Origin: Solirubrobacterales bacterium
GTDB taxonomy: Bacteria > Actinomycetota > Thermoleophilia > Solirubrobacterales > Solirubrobacteraceae
Length of the DNA stretch: 21,748 nucleotides
Assembly: GCA_003151895.1 (NCBI GenBank)
Contig: PLYX01000017.1
Location: 27,309-49,056 of the forward strand
Direction: 5' to 3'
The position numbers and the translations under genes were made by a program. The notes beneath the pieces are model-generated. The model saw only the letters and a list, made by a program, of their open reading frames with translations, had not been told where the DNA came from and searched no databases. Shown here one piece after another: positions 16,532 to 21,748 of the stretch; the first letter of the stretch is position 1; each line of letters opens with the position of its first letter.

Positions 16532-16699
16532 GTGGCGGGCTCGGTTTGGCGGGTGCGGGACGAGCTGTGGGAGGCGGTCGAGCCGTTGCTTCCGGAGCAT
16601 CCCGCGGATCCGCGTGGCGGGCGTCGTGTCCGGCGTCACAGACTCCCCTTCGAGGTAGGTGTCCTGGGCTTGAACCCGTGTTGGATCCACTGCAGGTAG
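16532..16699 (+). pseudogene. N-terminal stub of an IS5-family (IS402-like) transposase
   Basis: The frame starts GTG at 16532 behind a good GGGAGGTG ribosome-binding site. It reads VWRVRDELWEAVEPLLPE followed by a basic PRGGRR region. This is the conserved start of IS402-like IS5-family transposases, whose DDE catalytic domain should follow. Similarity stops near 16640, where the sequence runs into the end of a minus-strand HEPN remnant. The frame then ends at TAG 16697-16699, giving only 55 residues against about 260-280 in complete enzymes. No DDE residue is present, so the element is dead. I found no terminal inverted repeats around it. Confidence 0.6.
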
Positions 16700-16818
16700 G
16701 CGTTATAGAAGAGCGGGAAGGCGTCGGAGACGATCCGTGCCGACTCGTGGACCTCCTCGGCGGTGGCGGTCGCGTATTCGTGGACGAGCATGCGCCGCAG
16801 TTCGCGCAGACGCTGCTG
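16636..16818 (-). pseudogene. C-terminal remnant of a HEPN-domain toxin/ribonuclease-like gene
   Basis: On the minus strand, directly in frame after the stop of the nucleotidyltransferase remnant, 60 codons read QQRLRELRRMLVHEYATATA and end ...NAYLQWIQHGF plus a short tail before TGA at 16636-16638. The R-x4-H arrangement in RRMLVHEY matches the HEPN catalytic motif seen in HepT-type RNases, and the Glu/Ala-rich helix after it fits a last HEPN helix. There is no start codon in a suitable place, and the N-terminal helices (about 60-80 residues) are missing. This is therefore a relic. The IS5 stub abuts its 3' end. Homology is judged by eye. Confidence 0.5.
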
Positions 16819-17144
16819 TCACGAGGTCACCTCGCGATCCGGTAGGAGATCGTCCATCGTCTCGATTCCCGAACGTTCCCGGCGGTCTGCCAGGCGCCGC
16901 CAACGCTCCGCTTGCGCCTGGAGATCCTGCCAGCGATCTCCGCGATCGACCAACACCCTTCCCCGTGAGAGCACGTCGGACATGAGCGGCGGCGACCCTT
17001 CGGCATCGATGAGCCGCACAGGTTGCACGTCACGGCCGGTGCGAGACGACAGACGCTCCGCCAGATTGGCCATACGCGAGTCGACGAAGGGACTCCATGG
17101 TATGGCCGATAACTCGACTCGGTGTGGCCGAAGACGAGCGCCAC
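16819..17144 (-). pseudogene. Degraded MNT-type nucleotidyltransferase (antitoxin of a HEPN/MNT pair)
   Basis: Two frames on the minus strand together look like a small nucleotidyltransferase. One contains VALVFGHTESS (from about 17144). The other, one frame away, contains MANLAERLSSRTGRDVQPVR, then SDVLSRGRVLVDRGDRW, ending at 16819. These correspond to the first strand and the C-terminal half of MntA-like proteins. The catalytic GSxxRG...SDxDL segment between them is missing or destroyed, and a frameshift near 17085-17090 is needed to join the parts. The second half alone (ATG at 17073) could encode 84 residues without an active site. With the HEPN remnant downstream, this is the ruin of a HEPN/MNT toxin-antitoxin operon. 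Confidence 0.5.
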
Positions 17145-17237
17145 CGACGCATCACGTATCGCCTCGCCTCAGTCGAGCGCCTCTCGCCGGCATATGTGAG
17201 ATTCTTCGACCGCGGCGAGGATCCGCGCGGCGAATGA
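17097..17237 (+). pseudogene. Short ORF ending in a conserved tail: 3' remnant of an unidentified gene
   Basis: The frame reads 46 residues from the ATG at 17097. Its last 25 (LASVERLSPAYVRFFDRGED plus PRGE) are repeated with substitutions upstream of the second transferase copy (19304-19379). Several of the differences there change the amino acid while the reading frame and stop stay intact. This suggests the tail is the end of a real gene that once preceded the transferase in both donor loci. The portion before 17162 has no partner and is antisense to the nucleotidyltransferase relic, so it is probably not native to this tail. Product unknown. Confidence 0.35.
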
Positions 17238-17649
17238 GCGCATGACCACATGACCACTGCGACAGCGAGGAGAGCGTTTCGTGTCCCTCGCTGAGCGGCT
17301 GTTGATCGGCTTCGCCGTCGCCGCCATGGTGGTCTACGCGACGACCCCCTACGCCATCGTCGTCGCGGATCGGCTGCGGTTCTACGACAAGCCGATCGGC
17401 TACAAGGGCCACGCGCACCCCACCCCGTATCTGGGCGGGGCGGCGCTGATGGGCGGCTTCGTCATCGCGGTGCTCGTGGCCGCCGGCGACTGGAGCAAGA
17501 CGATCCCGCTGGTCGGCGGTGTTGCGTTGCTGTGGGCGGTCGGGACAATCGACGACCGCCGGACCATCCGCCCAGCGTGGAGGGTTCTGGTCGAGCTTGC
17601 CCTGGCTTGGATGGTGTGGGCCTCGGGGCTGGGCTGGCAACTTCACGCC
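17162..17649 (+). repeat. Direct-repeat block, copy 1 (488 bp; partner at 19304-19791)
   Basis: Aligned without gaps at an offset of 2142 bp to copy 2. It contains the 3' tail of an unknown gene, the 43-nt spacer and the first 123 codons of the transferase gene. Substitutions are sparse in the first 240 bp and the last 130 bp but dense between about 17407 and 17520. Identity stops abruptly after CAACTTCACGCC at 17649, which marks the breakpoint in the transferase gene. Confidence 0.9.
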
Positions 17650-17703
17650 TGTGGCGATCACGTCGGGGCGCTGCCCGGCGCAATACCTTTTGGAGAAAGC
17701 TGA
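17281..17703 (+). pseudogene. 3'-truncated polyprenyl-phosphate sugar-1-phosphate transferase (MraY/WecA superfamily)
   Basis: The 140-residue frame has the first four membrane segments of the superfamily, with GHAHPTPYLGG (the RPTPRxGG motif) and GTIDDRRTIRPAWRV (the cytoplasmic DD motif). It is the paralogue of the first 123 residues of the gene at 19423. After WASGLGWQLHA the sequence switches to unrelated CGDHVGALPGAIPFGES and stops. The catalytic NxxNxxDNMDG, FLGDGG and HxxHR motifs are absent, so it cannot be active. The GTG start and upstream region are the same as in the intact copy. It was cut by the event that brought the adjacent ATPase gene, or by deletion during recombination. 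Confidence 0.85.
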
Positions 17704-17716
17704 TTCGGCCATAACT

Positions 17717-17748
17717 TAGTCTTGTGCTAGTCTACCTCCAATATGGAG
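17717..17748 (+). promoter_or_regulatory. Repeat-bearing promoter region of the ATPase gene
   Basis: TAGTCT occurs at 17717-17722 and again at 17728-17733, 11 bp apart (one helical turn). A perfect inverted repeat CTCCA-ATA-TGGAG (17736-17748) spans the ATG. The second TAGTCT, preceded by TGC, could be an extended -10 giving an almost leaderless transcript, since no Shine-Dalgarno sequence is present. The layout suits binding of a dimeric regulator, possibly the ATPase itself through its winged-helix domain. This is inferred from pattern only. Confidence 0.35.
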
Positions 17749-19200
17749 CGTGAGCGGCCCTTCCACAACCGCACGCACGAGCTGGAGCGGCTGCAGCGCC
17801 GCTGGGACAGCGGCGAGGCTCAGATCTTCACCCTCTGGGGGCGCCGGCGCGTCGGCAAGAGCGCGCTGCTGCTGCGCTTTGCGCAGAACAAGAGGCATCT
17901 CTACTACGAGGCGACGAGCGGAACCGTGGCGGACCAGCTCGCCGACTTCTCGGAGCGCCTGGCCGAGGCCACCGCACGCGCGGCTCTGGCTGCGCTGACG
18001 TGGCGCGATGCGCTCGACGCGGTGGCCGACTGGGCGCAGCAGGCCGGGCCTGTGCTTGTCGTGCTCGATGAGTTTCAATACATCGCGAAGCAGAGCGGCG
18101 ATGTCGGCTCGATCATCAATGTCTGGTGGCGCGAGCGTGGCCAGGCGCTGCCCATCTTCCTCGTGCTCTGCGGCAGCGAGATCGGCTTCTTCGAGCGTGA
18201 AGTCGTCAACTACTCCGCCACAACCTATGGCCGGCGTGCCGGGCAACTGCGCCTGCGCCCATTCCGCCCGGCGGACGTCGCGCTGTTCCTCCCGGGCTGG
18301 AGCCCCGAGGACAGGATCGCGGCATACGCGGTCTTCGGCAACATGCCCTACTACCTCTCGCAGATCAGACCGCGCCAGAGCCTCCCCGAGAACATCCTCA
18401 ACGTCATCCTCATGAGCGACGGACTGCTGCACGAGGAGGCGCGCCTGCTGCTCGACCAAGAGCTTCCCGACGCCACCGGCTATTTCTCGGTGCTGCGCGC
18501 GATTGCGGCCGGCCAGACGCGTGTGTCCCAGATCGCACAGCGCACGGGCGTCCGCGGTGGCACCGCACGTGTCAGCCAGATGCTCGACACACTGCAAAGG
18601 ATGTGGCTGGTGGAGCGAGCGTTCCCGGTCACCGTCACCAACCCGGAGCGCTCGAGGCAGAGCTTCTACCGCATCGTCGACCCCTATCTGCGCTTCTGGT
18701 TTCGCTTCGTGCTGCCTTCCTACGACCGGCTGATCGACGCCCGCGGCGCGCAACGCCACCTGGAGCGGCGCGTCCTGCCCCAGCTCGACGAGTTCGTCTC
18801 CTCCCCCGCCTTCGAGGAAGTCTGCCAGGGCTGGCTCGCACAGGAGCTCGACGCCGCCGCGACCGGCCGCTGGTGGGGCAAGGTGCGTGAGATGCGCGGC
18901 AAGGACCTCCGGGACATCGACCGGGAGCTCGACGTGGTGGCAGTCGATGATGACCGCCGGGTCATCGCCGTCGGGTCATGCAAGTGGACGAGGGGGGAGA
19001 TGCCATATTCGGAGATGAGCAAGCTGACGGCGCTGGCTTCCCACCTCACGCCCGACGGCGCCCCACCACTCCTGTGCCTTTTCGCGCGTCACGGCTTCGC
19101 GCCGCGCCTCGTCGAGGAGGCCGAACGCAACCGCCGCATCCGCCTCGTCACGCCTGGCGAGACGGTGGGGACGCCACCGACACTCAGCTCGTCCGCTTGA
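17743..19200 (+). CDS. ATPase_2-type P-loop ATPase with C-terminal DUF234 nuclease-like domain
   Basis: A 485-residue protein. The N-terminal AAA-like STAND ATPase (PF01637-type) has FHNRTHELERL, Walker A GRRRVGKS (33-40) and Walker B LVVLDEFQYI (Asp109-Glu110). The sensor-like region LVLCGSEIGFFE follows. A winged-helix segment lies at about 255-295 (VSQIAQRTGVRGGTARVSQM). The C-terminal DUF234 part begins FYRIVDPYLRFWFRFV and holds a PD-(D/E)xK-like core, RELDVVAVD...VGSCKW (Asp397, Lys414), with Ser in place of the usual Glu of ECKW. The biological role of this family, common in archaea and scattered in actinobacteria, is not settled; a DNA-associated or defence-like role is often suspected. 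It stands alone, with its own promoter region, between the two transferase copies, and looks like inserted cargo. Confidence 0.88.
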   Translation: MERERPFHNRTHELERLQRRWDSGEAQIFTLWGRRRVGKSALLLRFAQNKRHLYYEATSGTVADQLADFSERLAEATARAALAALTWRDALDAVADWAQQAGPVLVVLDEFQYIAKQSGDVGSIINVWWRERGQALPIFLVLCGSEIGFFEREVVNYSATTYGRRAGQLRLRPFRPADVALFLPGWSPEDRIAAYAVFGNMPYYLSQIRPRQSLPENILNVILMSDGLLHEEARLLLDQELPDATGYFSVLRAIAAGQTRVSQIAQRTGVRGGTARVSQMLDTLQRMWLVERAFPVTVTNPERSRQSFYRIVDPYLRFWFRFVLPSYDRLIDARGAQRHLERRVLPQLDEFVSSPAFEEVCQGWLAQELDAAATGRWWGKVREMRGKDLRDIDRELDVVAVDDDRRVIAVGSCKWTRGEMPYSEMSKLTALASHLTPDGAPPLLCLFARHGFAPRLVEEAERNRRIRLVTPGETVGTPPTLSSSA

Positions 19201-19263
19201 CCCCTGCGCGAGCGGGCGAAGGGCGCGTGAGCGTACCGCGTTATGCGGTGCATGCATACCACT

Positions 19264-19307
19264 GATTGGGGTAGATCTATACCTCGATTGGGGTAGATCT
19301 ATACCTC
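19264..19307 (+). repeat. Perfect 22-bp tandem repeat, two units
   Basis: Two identical units at 19264-19285 and 19286-19307, each starting GATTGGGG and ending ATACCTC, with the palindromic core TAGATCTA. The second unit runs into the start of the long direct-repeat block (19304), so its last four bases are shared with that block. The 100 bp between the ATPase stop and this repeat hold no gene; a 5-bp hairpin (ACCGC-GTTAT-GCGGT) is the only other structure I see there. Confidence 0.9.
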
Positions 19308-19791
19308 GCCTCGGTCGAGCGCCTCTCGCCGGTGTATGTGAGACTCTTCGGCTGCGGCGAGGACCCGCGCGGCGAATGAGCGCATGACCACATGACAACT
19401 GCGACAGCGAGGAGAGTGTTCCGTGTCCCTCGCTGAGCGCCTGCTGATCGGCTTCGCCGTCGCCGCGATGGTGGTCTACGCGACGACCCCCTACGCCATC
19501 GTCGTCGCGGATCGGCTGCGGTTCTACGACAAGCCGATCGGCTACAAGGGCCATGCCCGTCCCACCCCCTACCTGGGCGGCGCCGCGGTCATGGCTGGGT
19601 TCATCGTCGCGCTGCTCCTGACCGCTGGACACTGGGGCCGCACCGTGCCGCTGGTCGGCGGCGTTGCGCTCCTGTGGGCGGTCGGGACGATCGACGACCG
19701 CCGGACCGTCCGCCCAGCGTGGAGAGTTCTGGTCGAGCTCGCCCTGGCCTGGATGGTGTGGGCCTCGGGGCTGGGCTGGCAACTTCACGCC
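19304..19791 (+). repeat. Direct-repeat block, copy 2 (488 bp; partner at 17162-17649)
   Basis: The same content as copy 1: a 25-codon tail of an unknown gene ending TGA at 19377-19379, a 43-nt spacer carrying GCGAGGAGAG before the GTG, and the 5' part of the transferase gene. Here the transferase reading continues intact beyond 19791. In copy 1 the sequence to the left of the block continues the tail's reading frame, whereas here it is the tandem repeat with a stop. The left junction of this copy is therefore the broken one. Confidence 0.9.
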
Positions 19792-21748
19792 GGAGCGCTC
19801 GTCGATCTTGGCGCCACCTGCGTGTGGATCGTCGCGGTGGTCAACGCCTTCAACCTCTTCGACAACATGGATGGAGCGGCCAGCACGATGGCGCTCGTGG
19901 TCTCCGCCGGGGCGGCCATCCTCGGCGTGGTGCGCGGAGATGCCTGGCTCGCGATCGGCGCGGCGTCGCTGGGCGGCGCCTGCCTGGGCTTCCTCCCGCG
20001 AAACCTGTTCCCGCCCGCGCGCATCTTCCTGGGGGACGGCGGGAGCATGCCCATGGGCTTCGCCGTGGCGGTGCTGGTGATGGTCGCCGCCACCACCTCG
20101 GTGGCCGCCTGGCAGTCGCTGCTGGTGGCCCTCCTGCTCGTCGGCATTCCGGCCCTCGACACGAGCCTCGTGATCGTCTCACGCAGGCGTCGAGGCGTGT
20201 CGATCCTCAAAGGCGGACAGGACCACCTCACCCATCGCGCGCGCAGGTTCCTGCCGAGTGCCCGTGCCGTAGCGCTCGCCCTGGGAGCGCTGCAGGCGGT
20301 GGTGTCGGTGACAGCCGTGCTCGCCAGCCAGGGAGGCACATCCTTCGTCGTGATCGGCGCGATCCTCTACCTGCTTGCGGCGGCGATCGCGATCGTGGTG
20401 CTGGACACGCAGCAGGTTGAGGAGTTCGGCGCGGTGGGGCCGGCGGGGGCCGGCGCGGGAGACCCTGGCCCCGGCTCAGCGGGTCTTCTGAGGTCCTCAT
20501 CGGACCATTCCCCAGCTGCGCTCGCGTGCCTACTCGCGCTCGGCCTAGGAGCCGGCCTGAGCCCGTTCTTCTTCGCCTACTACGACACCTCGGTGTGGGT
20601 GCCCGTCGGCTTGGGAATCGTGCTCGCCTGCGCGATGGGCGTGGTGGCACGACCGAGGCGCCCCTCCGGTCCCGCCGCCCTGACTCTTGGGAGTCTGCTT
20701 GGCCTGGGCGTCTGGTCGTTGAGCTCCACCGCCTGGGCGGAATCGGTGGAGAACGCCGTGGTGAGCGGGAATCGCTGGCTGGCCTACGGGGCGCTGCTGC
20801 TGCTCATGCTGGTGCTCCTGCGCAGCGACCGGCGCTCGGCGGTGCTGATGGGCGCCGCGACGCTCGGGGTGGGAGCCGTGGCGCTGTCGGTGCTTGCGCG
20901 GCTGCTCGGCTCCGACCCGGGGGCGCTCTTCCTCGGAGGCCGCCTGAACTCCCCCCTGGGCTACATCAACGGCGAGGGGTGCCTGTTCGTCATCGGCTTC
21001 TGGCTGTGCTTTGCCGTCGCCGAGGCCCGGCGGGCGCTGGTGGCGGGGGCGGCGGGCGGTATGGCCACCCTGATGGCCTGCCTGGCGATCCTGTCGCAGT
21101 CGCGCGGCACCGCGCTGGCTATGCTCGTCGCCCTGGTGGCCGTGGTGGCGATTGTCCCCGGCCGTACCCGCCGGCTCTACGGATTACTGGTGGTGGCGGG
21201 CGCGGTGGCGCTCGGCGCGCCCGATCTGCTGCGCGTCTACGAACACGCCTCAGGGGGATCGGTGTCCGTAGAAGCCGGCCATGTCGCCGGTCGTGCCGTG
21301 TTGCTCGCCGGCGCCGGCGCGGGCCTGGCCTGGGGGTTGCTCACGCTGGGATGGGAGCTGATCGTCTCCCGACGTCCGTGGGCCGCGCGGACAAGGGCAA
21401 TTGGATCGTGGCTGCTCGCGATCCCTGTCGTGGTCGCGCTGGTCGTGGCGGCGGGCTCCGCGCAGCGCATCGATCGCGACGTTCGCAACCAGTGGCACGC
21501 TTTCACCCAGCTCGCTGAACCTGGCGCCGGCGACGGCGCGTCCTCTGCCAACCAATCACGCCTGCTGTCCGGCGCGGGCAATCGCTACGACTACTGGCGC
21601 GTCGCGTGGCGGGTGTGGCGCGAACACCCCGTGCTCGGCGTCGGCGCGGGCAACTATCCGCGCTCCTACTACCAGCAGCGGGCCACCACCGAGGACATCG
21701 AGCAGCCCCATTCGATCGAGCTCCAGGCCCTTTCCGAGCTGGGGGTCG
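19423..21748 (+). CDS. Fusion: MraY/WecA-like sugar-1-phosphate transferase plus O-antigen ligase/polymerase-like domain, 3' end outside window
   Basis: One frame runs 775 codons from GTG 19423 to the window end with no stop. Residues 1-335 form a complete polyprenyl-phosphate sugar-1-P transferase with about 11 helices. Its motifs are GHARPTPYLGG, GTIDDRR, the catalytic NAFNLFDNMDG (141-151), IFLGDGGS (201-208) and QDHLTHR (His268, His271). A Gly/Pro/Ser-rich linker (about 337-362) leads to a second polytopic domain. That domain ends with the Wzy_C/O-antigen ligase signature: RYDYWRVAWRVW (721 on), EHPVLGVGAGNY (734-745) and QPHSIELQALSELG (His763). The first half would prime the undecaprenyl carrier in the cytoplasmic leaflet; the second would polymerise or ligate glycan outside. 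I translated the joint codon by codon and found no frameshift. The GTG follows GCGAGGAGAG. Whether such fusions are already catalogued I cannot say. Confidence 0.85.
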   Translation, partial: MSLAERLLIGFAVAAMVVYATTPYAIVVADRLRFYDKPIGYKGHARPTPYLGGAAVMAGFIVALLLTAGHWGRTVPLVGGVALLWAVGTIDDRRTVRPAWRVLVELALAWMVWASGLGWQLHAGALVDLGATCVWIVAVVNAFNLFDNMDGAASTMALVVSAGAAILGVVRGDAWLAIGAASLGGACLGFLPRNLFPPARIFLGDGGSMPMGFAVAVLVMVAATTSVAAWQSLLVALLLVGIPALDTSLVIVSRRRRGVSILKGGQDHLTHRARRFLPSARAVALALGALQAVVSVTAVLASQGGTSFVVIGAILYLLAAAIAIVVLDTQQVEEFGAVGPAGAGAGDPGPGSAGLLRSSSDHSPAALACLLALGLGAGLSPFFFAYYDTSVWVPVGLGIVLACAMGVVARPRRPSGPAALTLGSLLGLGVWSLSSTAWAESVENAVVSGNRWLAYGALLLLMLVLLRSDRRSAVLMGAATLGVGAVALSVLARLLGSDPGALFLGGRLNSPLGYINGEGCLFVIGFWLCFAVAEARRALVAGAAGGMATLMACLAILSQSRGTALAMLVALVAVVAIVPGRTRRLYGLLVVAGAVALGAPDLLRVYEHASGGSVSVEAGHVAGRAVLLAGAGAGLAWGLLTLGWELIVSRRPWAARTRAIGSWLLAIPVVVALVVAAGSAQRIDRDVRNQWHAFTQLAEPGAGDGASSANQSRLLSGAGNRYDYWRVAWRVWREHPVLGVGAGNYPRSYYQQRATTEDIEQPHSIELQALSELGV

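Noticed and set aside
17716..18759. 347-codon minus-strand frame opposite the ATPase gene
   Set aside because: The plus strand has intact Walker A, Walker B and DUF234 motifs; the minus frame has none and is a shadow.
19230..19255. Small hairpin ACCGC-GTTAT-GCGGT after the ATPase gene, considered as a terminator
   Set aside because: The stem is only five pairs and no T-run follows, so it is too weak to call.
20526..21518. 330-codon plus-strand frame within the second half of the fusion gene
   Set aside because: It is Gly/Arg-rich and lacks motifs. The frame from 19423 continues through here with hydrophobic helices and the ligase signature.
1..21748. CRISPR arrays, tRNA or rRNA genes, and att sites
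   Set aside because: I saw no regularly spaced repeats, cloverleaf-like sequences or conserved rRNA segments. The direct repeats at 17162 and 19304 are gene duplicates, not attachment sites.

Overview
The window is GC-rich, densely coding DNA with many GTG starts, short intergenic gaps and stop/start overlaps. That suits an actinobacterium. The style (polysaccharide genes beside DUF234-type ATPases and HEPN/MNT relics) would fit a deep lineage such as the Thermoleophilia, but there is no rRNA or tRNA to anchor this, so the lineage is a guess. About 16.1 kb of the left part is a surface-polysaccharide (glycan) biosynthesis locus. The right 5.6 kb is a rearranged edge of that locus with gene debris, a partial duplication and an unusual fused membrane enzyme.

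Layout. At 1-720 is the 3' part of a UDP-sugar 4-epimerase-like gene, convergent with a family-4 glycosyltransferase (GT4) on the minus strand (746-1954). A plus-strand run follows from 2005 to 9767: a GT-C-like polytopic membrane protein, a second large membrane protein with an extracytoplasmic sandwich-like domain, a GT4, an AsnB-type amidotransferase and another GT4. The last three genes are coupled by TGATG and ATGA overlaps. A minus-strand operon (13513 to 9745) holds a type I ABC exporter, a GT2 and a class I methyltransferase, with 2-nt gaps. At 13694-14557 is a left-handed beta-helix acetyltransferase. Convergent with it is a minus-strand pair: a DegT/AryC1-type aminotransferase and a cupin 3,4-ketoisomerase (FdtA/QdtA type). 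Together these three supply the steps from dTDP-4-keto-6-deoxyglucose to a dTDP-3-acetamido-3,6-dideoxyhexose (Fuc3NAc or Qui3NAc). The RmlA/RmlB steps are not in the window.

From about 16.1 to 19.4 kb lies a scar zone: a possible acyltransferase stub, a 54-residue coiled-coil ORF, the N-terminal stub of an IS5-family transposase, and a broken HEPN/nucleotidyltransferase pair. Next comes a 3'-truncated copy of a polyprenyl-phosphate sugar-phosphate transferase gene, then an intact ATPase_2/DUF234 ATPase with repeats in its promoter. After a perfect 22-bp tandem repeat comes the second, full copy of the transferase. The two copies share a 488-bp direct-repeat block (17162-17649 and 19304-19791) of uneven divergence, so the scar looks like recombination between related loci rather than a fresh tandem duplication.

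From 19423 to the window end one uninterrupted frame (775 codons, still open) joins a complete MraY/WecA-like sugar-1-phosphate transferase to an O-antigen ligase/polymerase-like (Wzy_C) domain. If real, one polypeptide would both start the lipid-linked glycan and carry the polymerising or ligating domain that acts at the end of the pathway. Working model (inference): the fusion primes the carrier lipid, the GT4 and GT2 enzymes extend the chain with the 3-acetamido sugar and an amidated sugar, the methyltransferase decorates it, the ABC exporter flips it, and the ligase-like half and the GT-C-like proteins act on the outer face.
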